Shown here piece after piece: positions 9,203 through 17,166 of a stretch of DNA of 64,000 nucleotides. Every line of letters begins with the position of its first letter. The stretch's first letter is position 1. The stretch is from Bacteroidales bacterium UBA1374 (GTDB taxonomy: Bacteria; Bacteroidota; Bacteroidia; Bacteroidales; UBA932): the NCBI GenBank assembly GCA_002305545.1, contig DBRG01000023.1, positions 62,001 to 126,000 of the forward strand, given 5' to 3'. The notes under the pieces are model-generated. The model saw nothing but the letters and a program-made list of their open reading frames with translations. It was not told the DNA's origin and did not search any database. Both the position numbers and the translations under genes were made by a program.

Positions 9203-9210
9203 CAAATATA
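9203..9210 (-). promoter_or_regulatory. -7 element for the sodium symporter gene
   Basis: The plus strand CAAATATA reads TATATTTG on the minus strand, matching TAnnTTTG. It is divergent from the yfhO element 14 bases away. Confidence 0.55.
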
Positions 9211-9223
9211 CGTCCTTTCTTTT

Positions 9224-9231
9224 TACCTTTG
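9224..9231 (+). promoter_or_regulatory. -7 element for the YfhO gene
   Basis: TACCTTTG matches TAnnTTTG exactly and ends 18 bases before the ATG at 9250. Confidence 0.6.
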
Positions 9232-9249
9232 TTATAAAATACGAGTGCT

Positions 9250-11742
9250 ATGCAGAAGATTCCCGTTAAAAAATGGATTGTTTACCCTGTAGCCGCCTTG
9301 CTGTTCCTGATCGTTGCCTACGGCTTTGTACCACAGGTTTTCCAGGGTAAAATCCTCAACCAGGGTGATATTACGGCCTGGCAGGCCATGGCCAGAGAGG
9401 CCAAAGAGTACAATCAGACGCATGAGGATGAGGCCCGCTGGACCAACTCCATGTTCAGCGGCATGCCTACCGTAACCATTAACAAAGTCACACGTGGCAA
9501 TTATACACGGATCATCAGCCGCGTTCTGGAAGCCGGGGCAGCGCCGGCCTCGTACCTGTTCCTGTCCCTTGTGGGTGGTTTTCTTCTGTTTCTTGCCCTG
9601 GGGGTAAACGGGTGGCTTGCCATGGGGGGAGCCATTGCCATAACCTTCTGTGCTTACAATATGCAGATCATACAGGCCGGGCATGTTACCAAGATGATTG
9701 CCATTGCCTACATGCCCTGGGTACTGGCTTCCCTGGCGTATGCGTACCGCAAGAATGCCTTGCCGGGAGCGTTGTTTTTTGCGCTTACCGTAAGTTTCCA
9801 GGTGGCCGCCAATCATCCGCAAATTACCTATTACCTGGGGTTCATCCTGGTCTTTACCGTAGGCGGCTTGCTGGCAGAAGCCATTATCAGGCGCAGGGTC
9901 CCGCATTTTGTGAAAACCACGGTGTTGCTGGTTGCTGCCGGGTTGCTGGGATTGGCTACCTCGGCAAATCACCTGCTCCCCACTTATGAATATACAGGGT
10001 ATTCCATGCGCGGCGGATCGGAACTGGAAACTCCGGAGGGCGATACACCCCGCAAGGGGCTGGATATGGATTATGCAACACGGTGGAGTTATTCCAGGAT
10101 GGAATCCTTTAATATGATGATCCCCGATTTCTATGGCGGGCCTTCTGTGGGGCCACTGGATAAGGATTCGCATACCTATGAAAAACTTTCGGGCATGGGA
10201 TACAACGCCAACAGTGTCATATCAAACATGCCCCTTTACTGGGGAGAACAACCCTTCACCGCGGGGCCCATGTACATGGGGGCTATTATGCTGTTTTTTT
10301 TCGCAGTGGGACTGATCCTGGTTAAAGGGCCCCTGAAATGGGCGCTGGCCGGGGTTTCCCTGCTGGCGCTGCTGCTGTCTTGGGGATACCACCTGGAGTG
10401 GTTTTCTGCGTTGTTTTTCCGGTATCTCCCGTTGTATGACAAGTTCCGGACTGTAAGCATGATCCTGGTCATCTGGCAGATGGTGGTCCCGGCGCTGGGT
10501 ATTTATGCCGTATGGACCCTTCTGGATGATCAATACCCCAGGAAAAAGACCATGCGGGCCATTTACTGGGGTATGGGCATTACCGCCGGGCTTTGCCTGG
10601 TCTTTGCACTGGTGCCTTCGCTGGCCGGTTCTTTCACAGGACCGTCCGATGCCTCGCTCCCAGGAGAACTGATCCCGGCCCTGGTGGCAGACCGAAAAGG
10701 ATTATTACGCCAGGATGCCCTCCGTTCCGCCTTTCTGATAGCGGCTGCTGCCATAGTTCTCTGGCTGGGGATCAATAAAAAACTGAAACAAACATGGGCG
10801 ATTGCAGCCCTCGGTATCCTGCTTGTGGCAGACTACCTGCCTGCTGCCAGAAGGTATTTAAACGCCTCGCATTTTGTTACCCGCAGCAATTACAGCAACC
10901 AGTTCGCAGAAAGGCCTGTAGATAAACTCATAAAGGAGGACCCGGATTTGTATTACCGCGTACTGGATCTAACCGGGAGTCCTTTTTCGGACTCCGGTCC
11001 CAGTTACCACCACAAATCCATAGGTGGATACAATGCGGCCAAGCTGCAACGGTACCAGGAAGTGATAGACCGCCACCTGGTGCCTGAAATGCAGTATTTC
11101 ATAGACAAGCTCAGCCAGTGCCAGTCACTGGAAGAGGCTTCGGCAATATTTGCCTGGCACGGGGCGCTGACCCGCACACCGGTCATGAACCTGCTCAACA
11201 CGCGGTATGTTATCCTTTCCGGAGACGGGGCGCCGGTTGTCAATCCGCATGCGCTGGGAAATGCCTGGGTGGTATCTTCCATTATCGGGGCAGAAAGCAA
11301 CCTGGAAGAACTTGAGGCTCTTTCCAGGACCGATCTGCGAACGACAGCCGTGATGCGTGACGCTCCGGCGGAATGGGTTCAGGCTGCCAGTCCGTCGGAA
11401 TCTATCGTCACCCTCACATCCTATTCTCCCAATACGCTGGAATATAAAGCGTCCATGGTAAAAGACGGGATTGTGGTGTTTGGAGAGGTTTACTATCCCA
11501 AAGGCTGGAAAGCCTGGATAGACGGGGAAGAAACACCCATCCTGCGTTCCAATTACATTACCCGCACTTTGTATGTGCCTGCCGGGGAGCACCAGATACG
11601 ATTTACGTACCTGCCGGCTTCCTATACGACCGGGATCCTGGTTTCACGCATCAGTTCCGCTGCGTTGCTGCTGGCATTGCTGGCAGCGGTGGTGTTTACC
11701 GGCGTTCGTATGTCACGAAAGAAAAAGGATACGGGAAATTAG
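9250..11742 (+). CDS. YfhO-family multi-spanning membrane protein
   Basis: The 830-residue protein has an N-terminal membrane helix, then a loop with GKILNQGDITAWQ and MFSGMPT, which is the usual opening of Bacteroidota YfhO-type proteins. Many further hydrophobic segments run to about residue 540. A large soluble C-terminal region (about 545-800) contains LLNTRYVI and YYPKGWKAWIDG, the block shared by GT-C glycosyltransferase-like membrane proteins of this family. A last helix lies at the extreme C-terminus. Members are thought to act in glycosylation of envelope polymers, but the substrate is not known and I infer no specific reaction. The last 47 bases overlap the convergent folA gene. Confidence 0.85.
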   Translation: MQKIPVKKWIVYPVAALLFLIVAYGFVPQVFQGKILNQGDITAWQAMAREAKEYNQTHEDEARWTNSMFSGMPTVTINKVTRGNYTRIISRVLEAGAAPASYLFLSLVGGFLLFLALGVNGWLAMGGAIAITFCAYNMQIIQAGHVTKMIAIAYMPWVLASLAYAYRKNALPGALFFALTVSFQVAANHPQITYYLGFILVFTVGGLLAEAIIRRRVPHFVKTTVLLVAAGLLGLATSANHLLPTYEYTGYSMRGGSELETPEGDTPRKGLDMDYATRWSYSRMESFNMMIPDFYGGPSVGPLDKDSHTYEKLSGMGYNANSVISNMPLYWGEQPFTAGPMYMGAIMLFFFAVGLILVKGPLKWALAGVSLLALLLSWGYHLEWFSALFFRYLPLYDKFRTVSMILVIWQMVVPALGIYAVWTLLDDQYPRKKTMRAIYWGMGITAGLCLVFALVPSLAGSFTGPSDASLPGELIPALVADRKGLLRQDALRSAFLIAAAAIVLWLGINKKLKQTWAIAALGILLVADYLPAARRYLNASHFVTRSNYSNQFAERPVDKLIKEDPDLYYRVLDLTGSPFSDSGPSYHHKSIGGYNAAKLQRYQEVIDRHLVPEMQYFIDKLSQCQSLEEASAIFAWHGALTRTPVMNLLNTRYVILSGDGAPVVNPHALGNAWVVSSIIGAESNLEELEALSRTDLRTTAVMRDAPAEWVQAASPSESIVTLTSYSPNTLEYKASMVKDGIVVFGEVYYPKGWKAWIDGEETPILRSNYITRTLYVPAGEHQIRFTYLPASYTTGILVSRISSAALLLALLAAVVFTGVRMSRKKKDTGN

Positions 11743-12187
11743 CCCCTCTGGAGAAATCCTGACGCGCTGTTTCCTGCCATTGCAGTGGATCTATGGGCGG
11801 GAAAAATACATCGGCTCCTTCTGCAGGCAACGGGGCCTGTACATGGGTGATGTAAAGCCTGTCTGCCAGGTGTATGGTCTGGTGGTAGACCTGGGCTCCT
11901 CCAATGATGAACACTTCCGGCTGATCGTTTAAGTCCCGCAGTATTCCCTCCAGTTTCTTTCCTGACCGTGATAGCACGATATTGGACCGCCCGGGCAGGG
12001 GTTTGCCAAGCGATTCGTACGTCCTGCGCCCCATAATGACGGTATGTCCCATGGTCAGCGCCTTGAAATGTTTCAGATCCTCGGAAATATGCCAAAGCAA
12101 ACCATTGCGCATGCCGAGTTCCCCTGACGGGCCCAGTACGGCTATCAGGGAAAGTGTGCGGGGTTTGGATGGTTGTTCACTTTTCAT
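11696..12187 (-). CDS. folA: Dihydrofolate reductase
   Basis: The 163-residue protein reduces dihydrofolate to tetrahydrofolate with NADPH, regenerating the cofactor oxidised by ThyA. The core SLIAVLGPSGELGMRNGLLWHISEDLKHFK contains the substrate Asp/Glu region (Glu in SEDLKHF) and the TMGHTVIMGRRTYESLGKPLPGR block that binds NADPH. FIIGGAQVY and a terminal FVTYERR are also typical. The start overlaps the thyA stop by 4 bases (ATGA), so the two are translationally coupled. The 3' end overlaps the convergent YfhO gene by 47 bases, although both proteins have natural-looking C-termini. Confidence 0.95.
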   Translation of the reverse strand: MKSEQPSKPRTLSLIAVLGPSGELGMRNGLLWHISEDLKHFKALTMGHTVIMGRRTYESLGKPLPGRSNIVLSRSGKKLEGILRDLNDQPEVFIIGGAQVYHQTIHLADRLYITHVQAPLPAEGADVFFPPIDPLQWQETARQDFSRGANFPYPFSFVTYERR

Positions 12188-12978
12188 ACGGCAACAGGCG
12201 CTTTGATCGGGGGATAAGGATCGTAATGGTGCAGGGTGAAGTCGGAGAACTCAAATCCAAAAATATCGCGGCGTTCCGGGTTAAGGACCATCTGAGGCAG
12301 CGGCCGTGGGGTCCGTGAAAGCTGCAGGTGTACCTGGTCCATATGATTTTTGTATATATGCACATCCCCGAAGGTGTGGATATAATCCCCAGGCTTGTAA
12401 CCACATACCTGGGCCACCATAAGGGTAAGCAAAGAATAGGATGCAATGTTGAAAGGGACGCCCAGGAAAACATCGGCACTACGCTGGTAAAGCTGGCAGG
12501 AAAGTTTTCCGTCTGCGACGTAGAACTGGAAGAGAACGTGACAGGGCGGAAGCGCCATTCGGGGTATTTCCCCTACATTCCAGGCGCTGACAATGTGACG
12601 TCTTCCGTCGGGATTTGTTTTTATGCCCTCAATAAGCGATGTTATCTGGTCAACGGCTTGTCCGTTTCCCGTTTCCCAGGAACGCCATTGCTTCCCGTAG
12701 ACGGGACCCAGGTCTCCCCGCTGGTCTGCCCATTCATCCCATATGGTAACCCCGTTTTTGTTAAGGTAGGCAACGTTGGTGTCTCCGCGCAGGAACCATA
12801 ACAGTTCATAAATGATGGATTTGAGGTGAACCTTTTTGGTGGTGAGCAGCGGAAAACCCGCTTCCAGGGGACAACGCAGCTGGTATCCGAAAACGCTCCG
12901 CGTGCCCGTCCCGGTCCTGTCTTCTTTGTCTGTCCCATGCTCCAGTATGTGTTGCAGCAGATCCAAATAGTTTTTCAT
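12184..12978 (-). CDS. thyA: Thymidylate synthase
   Basis: The 264-residue protein is a folate-dependent ThyA that converts dUMP to dTMP using methylenetetrahydrofolate and yields dihydrofolate, which the next gene folA reduces. Visible motifs are the N-terminal DRTGTGTRSVFG, the FLRGDTNVAYL segment, the catalytic Cys in ALPPCHVLFQFYV, and QRSADVFLGVPFNIASY. Length equals the normal 264 residues. The ATG at 12978 lies 7 bases below a TACCTTTG element (12986-12993 read on the minus strand), so the mRNA should be almost leaderless. It is divergent from aspS. Confidence 0.97.
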   Translation of the reverse strand: MKNYLDLLQHILEHGTDKEDRTGTGTRSVFGYQLRCPLEAGFPLLTTKKVHLKSIIYELLWFLRGDTNVAYLNKNGVTIWDEWADQRGDLGPVYGKQWRSWETGNGQAVDQITSLIEGIKTNPDGRRHIVSAWNVGEIPRMALPPCHVLFQFYVADGKLSCQLYQRSADVFLGVPFNIASYSLLTLMVAQVCGYKPGDYIHTFGDVHIYKNHMDQVHLQLSRTPRPLPQMVLNPERRDIFGFEFSDFTLHHYDPYPPIKAPVAV

Positions 12979-12985
12979 GGCAAAG

Positions 12986-12993
12986 CAAAGGTA
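12986..12993 (-). promoter_or_regulatory. -7 element for thyA-folA
   Basis: The plus strand CAAAGGTA reads TACCTTTG on the minus strand. It ends 7 bases before the thyA ATG. Confidence 0.65.
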
Positions 12994-13006
12994 GCCATTT
13001 TCTATT

Positions 13007-13014
13007 TACCTTTG
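13007..13014 (+). promoter_or_regulatory. -7 element for aspS
   Basis: TACCTTTG matches TAnnTTTG, is divergent from the thyA element 13 bases away, and ends 19 bases before the aspS ATG. Confidence 0.6.
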
Positions 13015-13033
13015 CCGGCATAAAACTAAGGAT

Positions 13034-14797
13034 ATGTACAGGACACACACATGCGGCGAACTTGACCTATCATGTACAGGCCGGCAGGTTACCCTGGCCG
13101 GATGGGTACAACGGATAAGAAAACTGGGCGGGATGACTTTCATAGACCTGCGTGACCGGTACGGGATCACCCAGCTGGTGGTGAAAGAAGATTCTCCCGT
13201 CACGGTAAAAGATACGGCCGAATCGCTGGGCCGCGAGTATGTTATCAAGGCAGAGGGAATGGTGGTGGAGCGAAGCAGTAAGAATCCGAAGATACCTACC
13301 GGGGAAATTGAGATTTTCCTGAGCCGGATCCAGGTGCTGAATCCTGCGCAAATACCGCCTTTCACGATAGAGGAACCCTCCGATGGCGGGGAAGAGCTGC
13401 GTGCCCGTTACCGCTACCTGGACCTGCGCAGGCCTCCTTTGCAGCAAGCCATGATACTTAGACACCGCATAGCGCAGCAAACACGCAATTATCTGAATGG
13501 CTGCGGATTTCTGGAGATAGAAACTCCCTTTCTAATCAAATCGACCCCGGAAGGGGCGCGGGATTTTGTAGTCCCCTCACGCATGAACCAGGGACAGTTT
13601 TATGCCCTGCCGCAAAGTCCGCAAACCTTCAAGCAATTGCTTATGATCGCAGGCTACGATAAGTATTTCCAGATCGTACGCTGTTTCCGGGACGAAGACC
13701 TGAGGGCAGACCGGCAACCCGAATTCACCCAAATTGACTGCGAAATGTCTTTTGTGGAGCGGGACGATGTCCTTTCTGTGTTTGAAGGGCTGATAATGCA
13801 TCTATTTAAAGCAGTTCACAACAGGGTTTTTCCTTCTCCCCTGCCCCGCATATCATACAAAACAGCTATGGAAAAATACGGCAGCGACAAGCCCGACATA
13901 CGGTTTGACATGTTGATAAACGATCTTACGCCCCTGACAAGAGATACGGAATTCAGTGTCTTCAGGAATGCTGCCTATGTAGGGGCCATTTGCGTCAAAG
14001 GGGCGGCCGGGTACACAAGAAAGCAGCTGGACGAACTTACAGAATGGGTAAAACGGCCGCAGATAGGCGGTTCCGGATTGGTATATGTGCGTTGCCAGGC
14101 AGAAGGTGACGGCTCAGTAGCCTACAAATCTTCTGTGGACAAATACTTTGACCAGCAGGCACTGGCACGCTGGGCACAGCTGTGCGGGGCATCAGACGGA
14201 GATTTGTTGTTGGTAATGAGCGGTCCGGAAACAAAAACCCTGGAAGCACTGGGAAGCCTGCGCCTGGAAATGGGCAACCGGCTGGGATTGAGAAATAAAG
14301 ACGTTTTTGCCCCTTTGTGGGTCTACGATTTCCCGTTGCTGGAATGGGATGAGGAAACACAACGGTTCTACGCCAAACACCATCCCTTTACCGCTCCCAA
14401 ACCGGAAGACCTGGACAAATTCTACAGCGACGATCCCCGTGACCTGGAGCAGGTAAATGCCAACGCTTATGATTTTGTGCTTAACGGGACAGAAATTGGC
14501 GGGGGGTCCATAAGGATACACGATGCCCGCATGCAGGAAAGAATGTTTCAGATACTGGGCATGGGTGCCGAAGAAGTCAATGCCAAATTTTCCTTCATCA
14601 TTGATGCCTTCCGCTACGGGGCACCCCCGCACGGAGGGATTGCCTTCGGTTTTGACCGTTTGTGTTCGCTCTTTGGCGGCTCGGAAAGCATTCGTGATTT
14701 CATAGCATTCCCGAAAAACAATTCCGGCAGGGATGTCATGCTGGATGCTCCCGCCGGAATTGACGCCCTGCAAAAAAAAGAATTGGGTCTTAAGTAA
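13034..14797 (+). CDS. aspS: Aspartyl-tRNA synthetase, bacterial type
   Basis: The 587-residue class II enzyme charges tRNA-Asp. An N-terminal OB-fold anticodon domain (about residues 1-110, with VTLAGWVQRIRKLGGMTFIDLRD) is followed by motif 2 of the catalytic core (FRDEDLRADRQPEFTQID, about 215-232). The bacterial GAD insertion is centred on about residues 290-410. Motif 3 is GIAFGFDRL near residue 538. Length is typical of bacterial AspS. No GatCAB genes are nearby, so whether it also charges tRNA-Asn cannot be judged. The stop is 12 bases from the stop of the convergent serine hydrolase gene, within a short imperfect hairpin (14794-14813). Confidence 0.96.
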   Translation: MYRTHTCGELDLSCTGRQVTLAGWVQRIRKLGGMTFIDLRDRYGITQLVVKEDSPVTVKDTAESLGREYVIKAEGMVVERSSKNPKIPTGEIEIFLSRIQVLNPAQIPPFTIEEPSDGGEELRARYRYLDLRRPPLQQAMILRHRIAQQTRNYLNGCGFLEIETPFLIKSTPEGARDFVVPSRMNQGQFYALPQSPQTFKQLLMIAGYDKYFQIVRCFRDEDLRADRQPEFTQIDCEMSFVERDDVLSVFEGLIMHLFKAVHNRVFPSPLPRISYKTAMEKYGSDKPDIRFDMLINDLTPLTRDTEFSVFRNAAYVGAICVKGAAGYTRKQLDELTEWVKRPQIGGSGLVYVRCQAEGDGSVAYKSSVDKYFDQQALARWAQLCGASDGDLLLVMSGPETKTLEALGSLRLEMGNRLGLRNKDVFAPLWVYDFPLLEWDEETQRFYAKHHPFTAPKPEDLDKFYSDDPRDLEQVNANAYDFVLNGTEIGGGSIRIHDARMQERMFQILGMGAEEVNAKFSFIIDAFRYGAPPHGGIAFGFDRLCSLFGGSESIRDFIAFPKNNSGRDVMLDAPAGIDALQKKELGLK

Positions 14798-14809
14798 AGG
14801 GACAGGCCC

Positions 14810-15970
14810 TTACCGGATAAAAATATCGTACAGGGCGTTGATCACGTCAGTCTGAACAGGCATGAATCCGTTTTCCCTGCGGGGGATTGAAGTGTCACAG
14901 CCATTGCACAAGACAACGAATCCGAATTTTTTATCCTTTTCAAAGAACATGGCCGAGAAAAGTCCGTAAGCGCTACCGGTATGCCCGGTCATGATTTCTC
15001 CTTCAATCAGCTTATCTGTCCTTTGCAGGGCAAATCCGTACCCAAGTCCTTCATCCACGGAATCCTGACTTCCAGGGCTTATGGGCGTCTGCATGATTGC
15101 CACGCTTTCAGGGGTAAGCACCTCCCGGCCGTCCAGGGTTCCGTCGTTGATCTGAACCAGTGCCTGGCGCGCCAGATCAGGAGCACTGATCTTGAGGCCT
15201 CCTGTGGGGGAAAAAATAACCGTGGAGGAGTCCATCACATAGTGATCAATGTCCTGTTTCCTTGAATTGTATGCCTGGGGCTCGGGTTTAAACTGCCCTT
15301 CCTCGAACGAATAAATGGTGGCAAAACGGGTGGTGTCCAGGTCGTTTACATTGAACGAGGCATAGACACCCAGTGGTTCCAGTATGTTATATTGGACGTA
15401 TTGGTCAAACCTTTCTCCTGAATGGATTTCCACAAGGGTCCCCAGGGTATTGAACCCCAGGTTGCAATACTGATAGCCGGTGCCGGGTGCATAGGCATTG
15501 AAGGACCGCGATACGTCCCCCGTGATATCGGGCCGGAGCACGTCCAGGGTAAAATAGCCTGCACTGTCGCTCAGGCTGGAAGTATGGGAAAGCAGCATCC
15601 TGTATGTTATGGGGATATCGGGATATAGGGGGTTCCTTACCGGGTAGCCGAGTGCTTTTCCAATATCATCATCCAGGTCAAAACAGCCCGCTTCATAAAG
15701 CTGCATTATGGCGGTAGCCGTAAAACTCTTGGATATGGAGGCTATGCGCATCAAATGGGAGGAGTTGAGGGGTTCGCTGGTTTCCAGGTTTTTGAAACCG
15801 GTTGCCCCGGTATACACTACCTGGTTGTCGCATATGACGGCAACTGACAATCCCACCGCATTGAGTTCCTTCCTGAGTTCTTCCAGGCGGATATCCGCTT
15901 TATGTGCCCTGTAGCCGGAACAGGATACCAGGACCAGCATTGCGGCCATTATTATGACAGTTCTTTTCAT
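14810..15970 (-). CDS. Beta-lactamase-fold serine hydrolase lipoprotein
   Basis: The 386-residue protein belongs to the class C beta-lactamase/penicillin-binding-like serine hydrolases. The first residues form a lipoprotein signal with lipobox LVSC (Cys about residue 17), so it is expected to be membrane-anchored. Family motifs are SISK (SxxK, in MRIASISKSFT), YCN (YxN, in GYQYCNLGF) and HTG in GHTGSAYG (the KTG equivalent). Such proteins include esterases, D-amino-acid peptidases and true beta-lactamases; nothing visible separates them, so no resistance role is claimed. A near-consensus minus-strand element (TACCTTTA, plus-strand 15993-16000) lies upstream, divergent from ksgA. Confidence 0.85.
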   Translation of the reverse strand: MKRTVIIMAAMLVLVSCSGYRAHKADIRLEELRKELNAVGLSVAVICDNQVVYTGATGFKNLETSEPLNSSHLMRIASISKSFTATAIMQLYEAGCFDLDDDIGKALGYPVRNPLYPDIPITYRMLLSHTSSLSDSAGYFTLDVLRPDITGDVSRSFNAYAPGTGYQYCNLGFNTLGTLVEIHSGERFDQYVQYNILEPLGVYASFNVNDLDTTRFATIYSFEEGQFKPEPQAYNSRKQDIDHYVMDSSTVIFSPTGGLKISAPDLARQALVQINDGTLDGREVLTPESVAIMQTPISPGSQDSVDEGLGYGFALQRTDKLIEGEIMTGHTGSAYGLFSAMFFEKDKKFGFVVLCNGCDTSIPRRENGFMPVQTDVINALYDIFIR

Positions 15971-16008
15971 AGATTAAAGTGTTAGATTTCCGTAAAGGTA
16001 TAAAAAAC

Positions 16009-16016
16009 TACCTTTG
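16009..16016 (+). promoter_or_regulatory. -7 element for ksgA
   Basis: TACCTTTG ends 6 bases before the ATG at 16023. The in-frame TTG at 16014 lies inside the element and is not a plausible start. Confidence 0.65.
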
Positions 16017-16022
16017 CATATC

Positions 16023-16838
16023 ATGGAAGTTAGGCCTAAAAAATCACTGGGACAACATTTTCTCAACGACTGCCAGGTTGCCTCCCGTATAGTAGAAAGT
16101 TTGTCCCCCTATCAGAGTAAGATCAGCGGAAAGGGGTGCCCGGTAGTGGAAGTGGGACCAGGCACGGGTGTTCTTACATCAATTCTGCTGAAAAAACCGG
16201 GTATTGATTACTATGCGATAGAACTGGACAGGGAGTCTGTGGCTTTTCTGCAAAAAAAACATCCCGGCCTGGGTGACCGGCTCATTACCGGTGATTTTCT
16301 CACGGTGCCCCGTTCTGTTTTTCCCTCTGAATTTTTCCTGATAGGAAATTTTCCTTACAATATTTCTTCACAAATCTTCTTCAGGGTCCTGGAATGGCGT
16401 GAATCGGTCCCCAGGATCGTGGGCATGCTCCAGAAAGAGGTGGCTGAAAGGTTTTGTGCCCCCCCGGGATCAAAAACCTACGGGATCCTGAGTGTCCTGC
16501 TGCAAGCATGGTACGATACGCAATATTTATTTACTGTGCCTGCCGGTGCTTTTACCCCTCCGCCTAAGGTGCAATCGGGTGTTATCCGCCTTACCCGCAA
16601 TAACAGGACTTCCCTGGGGTGCCCCGAAGATTTGTTCCGCAAAGTGGTCCGGGCAACTTTCAACCAGCGCCGGAAAACCATTCACAACAGCCTGAAACCT
16701 TTATTGGGTGAGAAAAAAAACTTTACCTCGCCCTTGTCCGGGCAACGACCCGAGCAATTGGGAGTAGAGGAATTCATTCAACTGACAAAGCAGGTGGCCT
16801 CCTTTCTCAATGCTGGTTTACCCCCTTTCACACTTTAG
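16023..16838 (+). CDS. rsmA: 16S rRNA dimethyladenosine transferase
   Basis: The 271-residue KsgA/RsmA methylates two adjacent adenines near the 3' end of 16S rRNA using SAM. The N-terminus has the family signature KKSLGQHFLND. The SAM-binding motif is VEVGPGTGVLT (about residues 42-52) and the catalytic motif IV is NFPYNIS (about 112-118). FNQRRKTIHNSLK occurs near the C-terminus. The start is chosen at ATG 16023 because homologues begin M-x-V-x-x-KKSLGQHF and the longer TTG start would lie inside the promoter element. With the -7 element 6 bases upstream, the mRNA should be leaderless. The 3' side is the only long non-coding stretch of the window. Confidence 0.95.
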   Translation: MEVRPKKSLGQHFLNDCQVASRIVESLSPYQSKISGKGCPVVEVGPGTGVLTSILLKKPGIDYYAIELDRESVAFLQKKHPGLGDRLITGDFLTVPRSVFPSEFFLIGNFPYNISSQIFFRVLEWRESVPRIVGMLQKEVAERFCAPPGSKTYGILSVLLQAWYDTQYLFTVPAGAFTPPPKVQSGVIRLTRNNRTSLGCPEDLFRKVVRATFNQRRKTIHNSLKPLLGEKKNFTSPLSGQRPEQLGVEEFIQLTKQVASFLNAGLPPFTL

Positions 16839-17166
16839 TGCAGTAAAGAGTGGACCCCTGATTGTTTACTTGCCACGCCCAACAAAGCAACCGTGAAAAA
16901 TTTAATAAAGGAACTCCCTGTGCTTAAACTGCCTGGTGTCATTGCACCACTAGGAACCTGGAGCCGTTTTTAAAGCCGAGACTCCTGGTTCCTTGTGTTG
17001 TGGCGACACCTCTCAGCTGCAGGACCGGGCGGCCGTTGGTGTAACAAACCATATTAACGGCAAGATCGGATCCGTGCAAAGAACGGAGCGCCTCGGCTTA
17101 AAGAAAAAGCGCTCCGTTCTTTGCACGGTGCGATCACCGGCAGGAAAAATGGAAGCCCCGGCGTTT
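16839..17166. other. 328-base non-coding region with three hairpins and complementary loops
   Basis: No convincing gene is present between the convergent stops of ksgA and the MacB-like permease. Three inverted repeats follow each other. H1 pairs TGGTG (16934-16938) with CACCA (16945-16949). H2 has 12-base arms at 16952-16963 and 16982-16993 with one mismatch. H3 has perfect 20-base arms at 17072-17091 and 17109-17128. AAGCCGAG in the H2 loop (16973-16980) is exactly complementary to CTCGGCTT in the H3 loop (17092-17099), which would allow a kissing-loop contact in RNA. None of the stems is followed by a T-tract. It may be a structured RNA, a terminator region without U-tract, or a decayed mobile element. 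Confidence 0.6.
17064..17135. repeat. Long perfect inverted repeat (20-base arms)
   Basis: The arms 17072-17091 and 17109-17128 are perfectly complementary and separated by 17 A-rich bases. Outside them GATCG (17064-17068) pairs with CGATC (17131-17135) across a small bulge, extending the stem. It is the strongest inverted repeat I found in the window and lies between convergent genes. Confidence 0.85.

Noticed and set aside
14810..15970. Antibiotic-resistance beta-lactamase
   Set aside because: The SxxK, YxN and HTG motifs are shared by many lipoprotein esterases and peptidases, so resistance cannot be claimed from sequence.
17064..17135. The 20-base inverted repeat as an ordinary rho-independent terminator
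   Set aside because: Neither side of the stem is followed by a T-tract on its strand.
16839..17166. Insertion sequence remnant in the intergenic region
   Set aside because: No transposase fragment and no target duplication could be seen; the inverted repeats are close hairpins, not distant terminal repeats. Not fully excluded.
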